The notes below the pieces were generated by a model. It saw only the letters and a program-made list of their open reading frames with translations. It was not told the origin of the DNA and did no database searches. This document shows positions 7,652-16,483 of a stretch of DNA of 64,000 nt, piece by piece. The DNA is taken from NCBI RefSeq assembly GCF_000204415.1, contig NC_015416.1, positions 310,001 through 374,000 on the forward strand, written 5' to 3'. Origin of the DNA: Methanothrix soehngenii GP6. GTDB taxonomy: Archaea; Halobacteriota; Methanosarcinia; Methanotrichales; Methanotrichaceae. A program made the translations under genes and the position numbers. The first letter of the stretch is position 1. Each line of letters begins with the position of its first letter.

Positions 7652-9277
7652 TCAATCTACCTTCATTTCCGTCTCTTCCGAAAGCGTGCAATTGAGCGCC
7701 ATATCCCAGGCAGCAATGCGGCATCGCACATTCTGGCCTCTGTACTCCGCAAGGTCGATCGCCACTCTTCCACCATTAAGATTGTCGAAGATCCGCTGCA
7801 CAACAGTCCCATTTACCAAAAGATCGATCCTCGCAAGCTTGTGGATGCAGGGGGTAGGCTCTGATGCCGTGTATTCGAACATATAACCAGTGCCCTCTCT
7901 CTTGCAGGATACTTTTACGTCCACGGGGGCATTGAAGTCATCCTGGATCTTTGCATTTCCCCATCCATTCTCGAACGGATAACTCCCGGTCATGCAGCCT
8001 GAATAATGCTCACGCAACCATTGCTTGTGATTGGCAAACGCATCGAATCCCAGCAGGTCGATGTGAGCAGGCTTATTGATCCCTATCCCATCCCGGAATG
8101 CTGATTCCAGGAGGGGAACCGAATCCAGCTGGTATCCGCTAAGAAGCGTCTCAACAGTGTCGATTGCCACGGAATCTCTCGAACAGAGAATTGCGTTCAC
8201 GAGAATGAAATCGGTCTTGGCATCCTTATCTTCCACTTTGTTCGCCGGGCCGCTCCGGTTTCCAGTGAGTGCATCCATGATCACCAGGTCGAATCCTCTT
8301 GCACGGTTCAGCGCACACAGGTAATCAAGGAACATCCGGATGTCCCCTGTACCGAATCCATATCCGGCATGCTCCTGCTTTTCAAGGAGGCCGAGCATCG
8401 ATCCCCAGTGGAGTTTTAGTGCTCCTGTCGTGCCGCAAAGTCCATGGCTTTTCAGAATGGGTATCCCGATATAAACATCGCAGTATTCTGACTCACCTTG
8501 TGCCTGATCCTTTGTCCGCAGGAACTTGGGGAGCCAAACCTCAGACCGTCCCCGTATAGGCTCATCGACAACAGCAAGGAACCGGTCTGACTTCTGAACG
8601 GAATCGAGGTTGACGAGCTTGGCCCCGGACCCTCCATCGAGAATACCATCGGCATCATAGTCATAACAGATATCGTTTGCCTCGACGGAATTTCCTGCAC
8701 TTCGCTGCAAACGGGCATAATAAAAACTTTGAGGATTATTTTTGTCGGATGGATTCTTTTCGGGAGTGAATGTTGCGTCGATTACCTTAAGATCCGCACT
8801 GCCGTCAAATCCGATGATCTCTCGCACCTTTCCGGCAACATACCTTACGATCCTCGGATCGGATATGATCCCCCTGCCTTTCTCGCCTGGAAGACCCTGG
8901 CTTGGCCCGACGACGTTGACCTTGATGACGACCCTGTCGCCCCTCTTGATGATCTCTGAAAGGCCTCGTGGGCCCAGCACCTGGGCGATAGCGTCATCAA
9001 CAAGATGAGGTATCTCGTCGTCAGCAGGTTCCCTGGTCATGCATGAAAAACCCACAGTTGGCAGGGGATTATCTGGGGGAATTTTTCGCCTGGTGCTCGT
9101 ATTGGCGTAAACCGCGGAAATGTCTGTCCCTTGCACACCGGAAACCTGGATTTGTCTCATGTCCGCGTTGATCTTTTCCCATCGACGGCTGATATCGCTG
9201 GAGTAGTGGATGCCGACCGCGGGAGATAACTTCTCATCAGCACAGGTGGAAGAGACAGAATTATCAGAGTTATTCAT
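7652..9277 (-). CDS. DUF362 domain protein
   Basis: 541 residues. The central part is the DUF362 domain: GDRVVIKVNVVG near 113, ISDPRIVRYVAGKVRE near 136, PILKSHGLCGTTGALK near 277, and a DLVIMDAL block near 330. DUF362 proteins are a family of unclear biochemistry, often found with ferredoxin domains in anaerobes. No Fe-S cysteine motif is visible here. The last 90 residues look like a beta-rich add-on domain (YTASEPTPCIHKLARIDLLV and following), which may bind a partner or sugar. There is no signal peptide, so it is probably cytosolic. A GAGG lies about ten bases before the ATG. It is divergent from the membrane-protein gene at 9371 and shares that upstream region. Confidence 0.8.
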   Translation of the reverse strand: MNNSDNSVSSTCADEKLSPAVGIHYSSDISRRWEKINADMRQIQVSGVQGTDISAVYANTSTRRKIPPDNPLPTVGFSCMTREPADDEIPHLVDDAIAQVLGPRGLSEIIKRGDRVVIKVNVVGPSQGLPGEKGRGIISDPRIVRYVAGKVREIIGFDGSADLKVIDATFTPEKNPSDKNNPQSFYYARLQRSAGNSVEANDICYDYDADGILDGGSGAKLVNLDSVQKSDRFLAVVDEPIRGRSEVWLPKFLRTKDQAQGESEYCDVYIGIPILKSHGLCGTTGALKLHWGSMLGLLEKQEHAGYGFGTGDIRMFLDYLCALNRARGFDLVIMDALTGNRSGPANKVEDKDAKTDFILVNAILCSRDSVAIDTVETLLSGYQLDSVPLLESAFRDGIGINKPAHIDLLGFDAFANHKQWLREHYSGCMTGSYPFENGWGNAKIQDDFNAPVDVKVSCKREGTGYMFEYTASEPTPCIHKLARIDLLVNGTVVQRIFDNLNGGRVAIDLAEYRGQNVRCRIAAWDMALNCTLSEETEMKVD

Positions 9278-9370
9278 AACAATAATCCTCGAGATTCAAT
9301 TGGAGCAGAATGATTAATATCTTTCGACTATCAGTAATTCGTTCATGGAGATTGATGGTGGCGGATTAAA

Positions 9371-10690
9371 TTGAACAACGGGAAACTCCAGCCGGACTCT
9401 TTGGCTCAACAGCAGTTGCAGTCCAATATCATGAAAAAAGCCCAGATCGACCTATCCATCGAAGTGGTTCTCCTGATAGTCGGAGGGGTCTTTTTTCTCC
9501 TATTTGGAGCGCTCCTTTTCCTGATCGATAGAGGAATGCTGCCCTACAGTGAGGGGAGCATGTACGGGATTTTCGTGGTTCTCGTATCGATGCAGATCAT
9601 CACAATGGGAAAGACGCCTTTCGGAGACGTCCTCCGCTCATGGTTGGTCGTAGTCATTGGGCTTTTGGCGGCGATGCTCGGAACCCTGGCCATCTTCTAT
9701 CCTGTCCACCTGAACGCGACGATCCGTATAATTGCAGGCTTAATGGTCCTTATCGCTGGGACCGTGGGGATGCTGCAATTGTTCATTTCAGAGGACAAGG
9801 CCAGAGTGTGGATGAAGGTTCCCGGTATCCTCCAGCAACTGACGGTCGCCTGCGCCCTTGTATATGGAATCGAGATAGTATTAGGGATTATCACTCTTCT
9901 TCCGGGCATCATGCCCAATCCTCTGACAGCAGTTTTTCTTCTCCTCTTTGGGGCAAGCCTGCTCTTCCTTGCCCGGTGCATCCATATGGCAGCTCACCAA
10001 TACCGCTCAACAGAAGCGAAGAGAGTGCTGGAGCCATCCACAACAAAACGCGGGTTCTTCCTGTTAAAAGAGACGTCTTTAACGGTGGGAAACTCCTTCA
10101 ACATCTACCAGGGATATCTCCTGATACTGCTCGGAATCCTGGTTCTATTAATGATTCTTGGAATAATACCCTCTTTTAATTCCGATGGCCAGCTCGGCCT
10201 TCTGCTGGTGCTGACCTCCCTTCAATTGCTCGCCCTGGGAGAGTTCATGGGAAAAGAGATGAGCAGATCATGGCCAGCGATAGCTTTAGGGATACTGTTT
10301 GCTGCCATAGGGTTTTTCTCTTGTATTGTTCCGGGAATCCTGACCGGTGTGATCCAGCCGCTCATCGGGCTCCAGAACATCATCTCAGGAGTGCTGCTCC
10401 TCGCCACCAAGATCGTCGGTCCAAGGGTGTATCAGATCAGCCATCCTCCTGCGGAATCGGTTGCCCTCCCCCCTATCGTCAAGCAACTAACCCTCGTGCT
10501 GACGGTAACCGGGATCGTGACCATCCTCTTTGGCATCAACATGCTTGCACCCTTGCTCCTTCCCGGCCTTTTCGGGATGATCGCTTATGCCCTGCTCCTT
10601 CCTCTACTCATCATCATCATGGGATTAATGGTGCTGATTTTGGTCGCCATCACCCAAAAATTAAATGGTATGTCCATGCCTTCTCCATAG
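9371..10690 (+). CDS. Integral membrane protein with internal duplication (DUF308/HdeD-like)
   Basis: Up to 439 residues from a TTG start; an ATG at 9431 is an alternative and would remove 20 mostly polar residues. About ten to twelve hydrophobic segments are visible. The two halves align with each other: FVVLVSMQIITMGKT near 69 against LLVLTSLQLLALGE near 278, each followed by RSW and a set of glycine-rich helices. This resembles the repeated three-helix units of HdeD/DUF308 proteins, whose function is poorly known outside acid stress in enterobacteria. It stands alone, divergent from the DUF362 gene and convergent with the SDR gene. Confidence 0.75.
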   Translation: MNNGKLQPDSLAQQQLQSNIMKKAQIDLSIEVVLLIVGGVFFLLFGALLFLIDRGMLPYSEGSMYGIFVVLVSMQIITMGKTPFGDVLRSWLVVVIGLLAAMLGTLAIFYPVHLNATIRIIAGLMVLIAGTVGMLQLFISEDKARVWMKVPGILQQLTVACALVYGIEIVLGIITLLPGIMPNPLTAVFLLLFGASLLFLARCIHMAAHQYRSTEAKRVLEPSTTKRGFFLLKETSLTVGNSFNIYQGYLLILLGILVLLMILGIIPSFNSDGQLGLLLVLTSLQLLALGEFMGKEMSRSWPAIALGILFAAIGFFSCIVPGILTGVIQPLIGLQNIISGVLLLATKIVGPRVYQISHPPAESVALPPIVKQLTLVLTVTGIVTILFGINMLAPLLLPGLFGMIAYALLLPLLIIIMGLMVLILVAITQKLNGMSMPSP

Positions 10691-10705
10691 CGCGTCTTCC
10701 TCGGG

Positions 10706-11524
10706 CTACACGACCCACTCACCGCTCCTGCGCTTGCGTGCCACATCGAGCAGATATGCGTCCATACCCTCAGCGGCCTTGGGATTGAAGCAGTTGGTCG
10801 CGCCTTCGACATCAGCATCATCGCCCAGCACGAGACGGTCTTTCCTTGCTACTCCTTCCAAGATCCTCTTCGCCGACTGCTCGGCAGTCTGAGCGCCTTT
10901 CGGTGGCTCAATGCCTCCTGCTGCCCAGATACCAGTTTTCGTTGTGCCAGGCGTTGCCGAGGTGAAGCAGATATTCTCATCCCAATACTCATAACGAAGG
11001 GCCAGAGTTAAACCGTTCAATGCGGCTTTTGTCGCAGAATACATCGACTGCTGAGCCATAGGGGAAAACGCTATGCCTGATATCACATTTATGATATGGC
11101 CGCCGCCTTGTGCTCGCATGATTGGAATTGCGGCACGTATGCCGTAGATGGCGCTATAAAAGTTGATCGCAAAAGCCTTCTCCCAGATCTCATTGGTCTG
11201 TTGCTCAAATAGACCACTCAAACCCACTCCTGCGTTGTTGAAGAGTATGTCTATACGCCCTTCGCCGAAGGCTGCAGATTTGGCGATCAAATCCTTTACG
11301 CTTTCCTCGCTGGTAACGTCACACATCAGGCCGAGCACTCTGCCCGGATATTCTACTTCGAGCCGGGCCCTCTCCCGATCGAGCTTCTCCTTATTGATGT
11401 CGGCCAGGATGACCTTGTTGGCGCCCGAGGCCAGCATCGCCTCGCAGAGAGCCAGCCCAATTCCCGATGCGCCACCGGTAACCACGGCTACCTTGTTCTC
11501 GTAGTACTTTTTCGTCTCACTCAT
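10706..11524 (-). CDS. SDR-family NAD(P)-dependent oxidoreductase
   Basis: 272 residues, a classical short-chain dehydrogenase. The cofactor loop TGGASGIG is at 16-23, an acidic residue follows the second strand (ADIN, 41-44) and hints at NAD preference, NNAG is at 96-99, the catalytic serine is near 149, and the YSATK motif gives Tyr162 and Lys166. It would oxidise an alcohol or reduce a ketone. It is the last gene of a three-gene operon with an acetoacetate-decarboxylase-like protein and an Old Yellow Enzyme-type flavoprotein, 27 bases after the former. The specific substrate is not evident. Confidence 0.93.
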   Translation of the reverse strand: MSETKKYYENKVAVVTGGASGIGLALCEAMLASGANKVILADINKEKLDRERARLEVEYPGRVLGLMCDVTSEESVKDLIAKSAAFGEGRIDILFNNAGVGLSGLFEQQTNEIWEKAFAINFYSAIYGIRAAIPIMRAQGGGHIINVISGIAFSPMAQQSMYSATKAALNGLTLALRYEYWDENICFTSATPGTTKTGIWAAGGIEPPKGAQTAEQSAKRILEGVARKDRLVLGDDADVEGATNCFNPKAAEGMDAYLLDVARKRRSGEWVV

Positions 11525-11551
11525 TCTCTCTCCTCCCTTCGAAAATCGCTA

Positions 11552-12421
11552 TTAGTATTGTCCATAACGCTGATGGCCCGTGCTGATGGTCGAGCGGTCG
11601 TAACGACCGGCGAACAGGTAGCTGAATAGGTCATCAGACTCCTTTTCCTCGAATCTCGCCAGTACATGCATCCCTCGAACCCAGTTGGAATTGATGGAGT
11701 ATGCGGCACCCAATGGCTTGATGACGACCAGCTCCGACCAGGGGTCGTCCAGCGACGGCTCCATAGAAATCGATTTTATGCTGGCAGCCTCCCAGCTCCT
11801 GTAGTCAGTAACGCTGTCGTATCCGAGGAGGGTGGCGTTTTGCAGGATCACATTGTCGTCTTTGCCAGAACATATGTCGTATTTGAATAGAAAACAGTAG
11901 CCGTCTGCGCTCGCACCGGGGACGAGGTCTGTGAATCCAGCCTCCATTATCGGCTCGTTATAGCTTCCAATCTCTATCTCGGCCTCGAAGATGCGCCTGC
12001 CCTTTGCCTCTACCACTACGTGTGCGATATCGTCATTTCGCTCAACAACGATCTTCTCGCACATCTTCTTGGGAAGCCCCGACATCTCCCGACCGGAGAG
12101 CAGCCCCATCTGCGCGCCCGGCCCGCTCAGTTGCAGGTTGCAGAAATACAGGCCTGTATGCTCCTTGTACCGAGCACCAAGTATTCCGATACCGGCCTCC
12201 ATATACCATGGGGCGAAGGTTGGTTCCCTGATGTTAACGAAGTAGGAGTAGACTTGAGGATGCTCGGGATCGATCAATTCCAGTTGCGGCGGCAGCACAC
12301 GTCGCGCGACCTTTGGATCGGTCTCCCAGAAGATGTAGAGCCCCTCCTCCTCGTTCATCGCAGCCCCCTTCATAAAAGCATTGAGCTTTTCTCGTTCGAT
12401 GAAATAGCTTCCGTTCTTCAT
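11552..12421 (-). CDS. Acetoacetate decarboxylase family protein
   Basis: 289 residues. The conserved block GREMSGLPKK at 110-119 contains the lysine expected to form a Schiff base with beta-keto acids in acetoacetate decarboxylase. EAEIEIGSYNEP follows near 153. Family members decarboxylate acetoacetate, but many relatives act as hydratases, aldolases or decarboxylases on other keto acids. It is the middle gene of an operon, 36 bases after the flavoprotein gene and 27 before the SDR gene. The set suggests stepwise reduction and cleavage of a carbonyl compound rather than acetone formation, but that is inference. Confidence 0.85.
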   Translation of the reverse strand: MKNGSYFIEREKLNAFMKGAAMNEEEGLYIFWETDPKVARRVLPPQLELIDPEHPQVYSYFVNIREPTFAPWYMEAGIGILGARYKEHTGLYFCNLQLSGPGAQMGLLSGREMSGLPKKMCEKIVVERNDDIAHVVVEAKGRRIFEAEIEIGSYNEPIMEAGFTDLVPGASADGYCFLFKYDICSGKDDNVILQNATLLGYDSVTDYRSWEAASIKSISMEPSLDDPWSELVVIKPLGAAYSINSNWVRGMHVLARFEEKESDDLFSYLFAGRYDRSTISTGHQRYGQY

Positions 12422-12457
12422 TACAGACCCTCTTTAGTTTTTCCATTCCAGGAATGG

Positions 12458-14401
12458 TCAGGATTCAAAGACGAATGCCTTGCCATATGCTTCCTGTGTC
12501 GCCTCAAGAATCCTTCCTCCGCGGTTTGCATCCCCGATGATATGCGCCTGTGGAAAAGCATCCCTGAAGGCCTTCAAAACCTCTTTTCGGGGTTGAACTC
12601 CGAGCGCCAAGATGATCGTCTCGCCATTGACGAAGACCTTTTCTCCATCAGCTACGCGCTCCAAGACAACTCCATCCTCGGCTATCTCCAAGGCCTTATG
12701 TCCGAGCATATAAGCCGGCCCATATTCTGACAGCCGCCGTTTGATATCAATTAGGACCATGATGGGTACGCCCTGGCCGATTTCATGCAGCATGTCGACA
12801 ATCGTTGTCCGGTGCCCGGCCTTCAGCACAACCTCCGCTGTCTCAAGTCCCGTCATTCCCGAGCCGAGGATAATGCAATCGCCTTTGAGCTGGGCTTTTC
12901 CGATGAGCACATCCTCGGCAGTGACGACATTTTTTCCATCGATGCCAGGGATGGGCGGCATCGAGGCTATAGCACCACAGGCTACGAAAATCCCGCAGGG
13001 CGATAGGGCTTTGACCTTCTCGACGGTTGCCTCCTCTCCCATCCGCAGCTCGATATCGCTCGCAGAAACCTGCGCAATCAATCCGTCCACTAGCCTTGTT
13101 ATCTTCTCCTTGCCCACGCCCTTGTCGGCGATGTTCAGAGTGCCTCCTAAACGTTTTGCCGGATCGAAGAGCACGACATGAAACCCGCGACTATCGAGAA
13201 GCAACGCTGCCTCGATGCCGGCCGGTCCACCACCGACGACCACGACCGTTCGCCCTTGGCCGTTATATTTGGGATTCTCGAACTCCCGCTCCCGTCCCAG
13301 TTTTGGATTTACTGCGCATTTGACGTGGCGTTGGCTCTCTATCTCCTGGAAGCAGGAGAGGCAACCAATGCATTTGCGGATTGTCTGGGCTTTTCCCGCT
13401 TGGGCCTTGTTGCACCATTCTGGATCTGCCAGATGGCCACGGGCCACTCCGATGAAATCGCAGCATCCTTCGACAAGTATCTCTTCGGCTACATCGGGCT
13501 CTTTGATATTGCAGACCGCAATAATTGGAATGTTCACGTGCTTCTTTATCTCAGCTGCCATATATCTCTTCCAACCCTGCTCGTAGGTGCCGGGCTCTAT
13601 GCATGCGCAGACCTCAGGGCTTCCTGGAATGGTGCAGCTCACATCGATGAAGTCGACTCCTGCCTCCTTCAACACCTCGCAGATCCTGCAGCTTTCCTCG
13701 AGGTCATTCCCCTCTTTTCCCAGGAACTCCTCGACGGAAAGCCGCACGCCTATCGGGAAATCGCCTCCGCACTGCTCGCGGATGCCTCTGATAATATCAA
13801 GCAGAAAACGCATTCGGTTCTCCAAGCTTCCACCGTAGTCGTCAGTTCGTTTGTTCAGATACGGCGAAAGAAAGCTGTTGATCAAATAGCCGTGTGCACC
13901 ATGCAGCAGGACGCCGTCAGCTCCTGCCATCTTGGTGAACAATGCACCGGAGATGAAGGCGGATTCGATTTTTGCTATTTCTTCGACCTGGAGTGCGTGT
14001 GGTGTCTCATAAGCAGTAGGTGATTTGACTGCCGATGCAGCGACTATAGGCTCGCCGCCGATGGCAGATGATCCCTGGCCACCGGGGTGATGGAGCTGGA
14101 TGAATATCTTTGTGCCGTACTTGTGCACGACATCAACGAGGCGTGCCAATCCAGCAACGTCAGCGAGGTTTCGTGCTGCCAGCTGGCAGGTCATGGCCGC
14201 TCCAGCACCATTGAGCACACGGCAGAGCTCACTCTCGATAAGACCGACACCACCTTTAGCCCGCGCCTCATAGTAGGCGATGATGTCGTCGTTGACGCCT
14301 CCCCCTGGAGCTGCAATCACCGTACCCATCGGCGTCATCACAACTCGGTTCTTGATCTCGATCCGCCCAATGCGCCCCGTGCTGAACAGTCTCTCGTACA
14401 T
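12458..14401 (-). CDS. Old Yellow Enzyme-type FMN/Fe-S/FAD oxidoreductase (2,4-dienoyl-CoA reductase family)
   Basis: 647 residues from the ATG at 14401, the usual length of FadH/BaiCD-type enzymes. Domains in order: an FMN-binding TIM barrel (residues 1-340) with HHPGGQGS near 103 and HGAHGYLI near 167; a 4Fe-4S ligand cluster CIGCLSCF plus a later CAVNP near 350-370; then an FAD/NAD module with VVVVGGGPAG near 385 and CIILGSGMTGLETAE near 510. These enzymes reduce C=C bonds next to a carbonyl using NAD(P)H. The frame extends 4 codons further to GTG at 14413, but a TATA element about 26 bases before the ATG supports a leaderless ATG start. It is the first gene of the operon. Confidence 0.92.
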   Translation of the reverse strand: MYERLFSTGRIGRIEIKNRVVMTPMGTVIAAPGGGVNDDIIAYYEARAKGGVGLIESELCRVLNGAGAAMTCQLAARNLADVAGLARLVDVVHKYGTKIFIQLHHPGGQGSSAIGGEPIVAASAVKSPTAYETPHALQVEEIAKIESAFISGALFTKMAGADGVLLHGAHGYLINSFLSPYLNKRTDDYGGSLENRMRFLLDIIRGIREQCGGDFPIGVRLSVEEFLGKEGNDLEESCRICEVLKEAGVDFIDVSCTIPGSPEVCACIEPGTYEQGWKRYMAAEIKKHVNIPIIAVCNIKEPDVAEEILVEGCCDFIGVARGHLADPEWCNKAQAGKAQTIRKCIGCLSCFQEIESQRHVKCAVNPKLGREREFENPKYNGQGRTVVVVGGGPAGIEAALLLDSRGFHVVLFDPAKRLGGTLNIADKGVGKEKITRLVDGLIAQVSASDIELRMGEEATVEKVKALSPCGIFVACGAIASMPPIPGIDGKNVVTAEDVLIGKAQLKGDCIILGSGMTGLETAEVVLKAGHRTTIVDMLHEIGQGVPIMVLIDIKRRLSEYGPAYMLGHKALEIAEDGVVLERVADGEKVFVNGETIILALGVQPRKEVLKAFRDAFPQAHIIGDANRGGRILEATQEAYGKAFVFES

Positions 14402-14423
14402 ATGCTTCAACACCTATAGTGGA

Positions 14424-14431
14424 ATTTATTG
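14424..14431 (-). promoter_or_regulatory. TATA element of the flavoprotein operon
   Basis: The minus strand reads CAATAAAT, centred about 26 bases before the ATG at 14401, which fits a leaderless archaeal transcript. Confidence 0.4.
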
Positions 14432-14724
14432 AGTATTTTGCGATGAAGAATTGGTATGCTGTCTTGGTTCTGTGATCTATTCGAGGCTAATTCTCGAAAT
14501 TTTGTAATCTGCATCATGACATAATCCATCATATGTTCTTCAATTCATAATAGATTAGCTTGTCGATTATATTATGAAATCGGGTGTTGAATAGGCAGGC
14601 GTGTGTAGGCAAGCAGATAGCTGCGATGCGAAAAGCTGTTGTAGCTTGGGCTTCCTAAGCTAAGTTTCATTGATATGTACCTTGACACTCCTATTTTCAT
14701 CTCCAGCCTTCTGATTGCCGGGGA
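14432..14724. other. Intergenic region between divergent genes
   Basis: About 290 bases without a convincing open frame, visibly A+T-rich around 14500-14580. It separates the flavoprotein operon from the HTH gene. Apart from the promoters at its two ends I see no structure that I can name. Confidence 0.5.
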
Positions 14725-14756
14725 AAACTATAAATTGTCAACTTGCATAGGTTGAC
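14725..14756 (+). promoter_or_regulatory. TATA box followed by a palindromic operator candidate
   Basis: AAACTATAAA at 14725-14734 is a strong TATA box, 28 bases before the ATG at 14759. Between them lies an inverted repeat, GTCAAC at 14737-14742 and GTTGAC at 14751-14756, separated by 8 bases. In a leaderless promoter this covers the transcription start. A dimeric regulator bound there would block initiation. The adjacent HTH gene makes autoregulation the simplest reading. Confidence 0.6.
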
Positions 14757-14758
14757 GC

Positions 14759-15205
14759 ATGAACTGGTTAACCAACGGAAAGCAGTTCGAGTTCTGGAAG
14801 CTGAGACGTGCCAGGATGTCCAATAAGGCGATAGCGGTGAGCTTTGGGATCTCCAGGCAAGCGGTCTCGAAAGCCCTTCTCAAGGCAGATGAGAAAGTCG
14901 AGATTGCTCTTCGAGATATGGCAACAGCAAATAGAATCGCCATCATGAAGATCAATCCAAAGTTAGGCGTTCTTCTCGGTCGTTCGGTCCCGCTGGGTGT
15001 GGATGCCATCGTCTTCATCTCCGGCAAACATGGCCTGCAGGTCTGGTACGAACACGATGGCGATTGCGGGTCGTGCGATGAGTACGCAAAGTGCATAGAG
15101 CTGCTCTGGGATTACGCTGGCGAGCTGGGCATAGTGCTTAACCGGACGGCTGATCCCACCAAGATGGCTGAGGAATTATTCGCTAGAGTTATGGGGATGA
15201 TCTGA
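14759..15205 (+). CDS. HTH transcriptional regulator with a cysteine cluster
   Basis: 148 residues. Residues 13-45 form a helix-turn-helix (FWKLRRARMSNKAIAVSFGI, then SRQAVSKALLKAD), like Tfx- or sigma-type HTH domains. The C-terminal part is a small alpha/beta domain ending in CGSCDEYAKC near 101-110, three cysteines that could sense redox or bind a metal. The ATG directly follows a palindrome overlapping the presumed start site, so autoregulation is likely. The next gene starts two bases after its stop, so the pair is probably one transcript. No precise family name is certain. Confidence 0.7.
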   Translation: MNWLTNGKQFEFWKLRRARMSNKAIAVSFGISRQAVSKALLKADEKVEIALRDMATANRIAIMKINPKLGVLLGRSVPLGVDAIVFISGKHGLQVWYEHDGDCGSCDEYAKCIELLWDYAGELGIVLNRTADPTKMAEELFARVMGMI

Positions 15206-15207
15206 CC

Positions 15208-15990
15208 GTGAATGTCTCTGAGATCATTGAGCACTGGATGGGATGGTGTCCAAAGAAGCAGAGAGCGAAGATGGTTTCAGGAGCTGTTTTTCTATCTGGG
15301 GAGATGTCCATGAAAACACAAAAGGGAATCAGCAGCAGGATAAAAGGCATAGCAGTAGTTGTACTGGTATTGGTTGCAGCTCTGGCTGGAATGCGTTTGG
15401 AGTTTGGCAGCTTGCAGTCACCAGACTGGATCCTGAGAGACAGCAAGGCAGTAGAAGGCTACCAGTGGATGGCCAACAACACCGAGAGCGATGCCACTGT
15501 TCTGGCCTGGTGGGATTATGCTGATGGGATAACGGGGGTTGCACACCGCCAGGCGGTGATAGCCGAGGCCTCTCGGGAGATCAGGAATACTATTGGTGGC
15601 TATACCGATCCAAGCAAGCCTTGGCATAAGATAGAATATGCTCTGTGGTATCCCTTTGAGCCTGAAGAGAGGGTCCGGGATGTTGCAGATTTCTTTATAT
15701 CAGATAATCCTACATCGGCCATGCAGATCGCAGAAAAATATGGAGCGGATTATGCGCTGGTCATGGCCGACGATATGGGCAAGTATTTCTCGTTGATAAT
15801 GGCGGCTAAAGAAAACCTAAGCGACTACCTGAGCGTTCAAGTCAACCAGACTTCCAGAACAAGATCGTACCCAAGCAAGGAGACCATCTTCACCAGAATG
15901 GTCGGCGGCGAGGAAATCGAAGGATTCTCCAAGTCGTTTGACAACGGGCGGATGAGGATTTATAAGCTGGAGAAAACGGCTGCGGTTTAG
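15208..15990 (+). CDS. STT3/AglB-like C-terminal domain protein, with a fused DUF1673-like start
   Basis: 260 residues from GTG. Residues 1-30 contain HWMGWCPK, a motif typical of the start of methanogen DUF1673 proteins. A single membrane segment follows (IAVVVLVLVAALAGM, about 46-61). Then comes a soluble domain with AWWDYADGI near 95, matching the WWDYG acceptor-peptide motif of oligosaccharyltransferase STT3/AglB, and RDVADFFISDNPTSAMQIAEKYGADYAL, which matches the same C-terminal domain. The twelve or so membrane helices and catalytic loops of real AglB are absent, so it cannot transfer glycans by itself. An ATG at 15310 with GGGGAG seven bases before it could be a second or true start. 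It may bind glycoprotein acceptors or be a gene fragment under decay. Confidence 0.65.
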   Translation: MNVSEIIEHWMGWCPKKQRAKMVSGAVFLSGEMSMKTQKGISSRIKGIAVVVLVLVAALAGMRLEFGSLQSPDWILRDSKAVEGYQWMANNTESDATVLAWWDYADGITGVAHRQAVIAEASREIRNTIGGYTDPSKPWHKIEYALWYPFEPEERVRDVADFFISDNPTSAMQIAEKYGADYALVMADDMGKYFSLIMAAKENLSDYLSVQVNQTSRTRSYPSKETIFTRMVGGEEIEGFSKSFDNGRMRIYKLEKTAAV

Positions 15991-16083
15991 CATCCATCGA
16001 TAAGACGGCCCATCAGCGCGGCTGCTGCTCGAGGGATGCAGGAAGGGCGCCCTGGGCGTCAGGTCCAGGGCGAAGCCAATGAA

Positions 16084-16299
16084 TCATTCGATCTTATATC
16101 CCGCAGCCTCCACCGCTCGCCTGAAGTCCTGCTCGGACAGCTTTGCGGAATCATACTCTACGTAGGCGGTCTTCTGTCCTAGATCGACCCTGGCACTGCT
16201 GACACCGTCAAGACCAAAGAGGGCTCTTTCCACCGCAGCCGAACATCCGCCGCAGGCCATACCAGAGATCTTCAGTTCGATCTTCTTATTTCCCGACAT
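16084..16299 (-). CDS. Heavy-metal-associated (CopZ-like) chaperone
   Basis: 71 residues, exactly one HMA domain. The metal site is GMACGGCSAAVERAL near 13-27, an MxCxxC variant, followed by the usual VSSARVDLGQKTAYVEYD strand pair. Such proteins carry Cu(I) to P-type ATPases in the cytosol. No copper ATPase gene is in this window, so the partner lies elsewhere. The gene is single and flanked by a flavin reductase pseudogene. Confidence 0.92.
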   Translation of the reverse strand: MSGNKKIELKISGMACGGCSAAVERALFGLDGVSSARVDLGQKTAYVEYDSAKLSEQDFRRAVEAAGYKIE

Positions 16300-16483
16300 A
16301 TCAAATCAGACCTATTTTCGGTTTCTTTCGATTGCATATCTGGCAGGCTGCTCCCATTTATGGCCTTTGCTGGGAGGAAGTGGAAAGGAACATCTCCCTG
16401 TAATCCGCATGCTTTCCGGAAAAGGATGGATAGGTGAAGTGCAAACCCCCATGCCCCAGAATAGCCCCCAGCGGCCTTGCCCC

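Noticed and set aside
12741-14023. Long plus-strand frames opposite the flavoprotein gene
   Set aside because: They are complements of a gene with clear FMN, Fe-S and FAD motifs and show no domain of their own.
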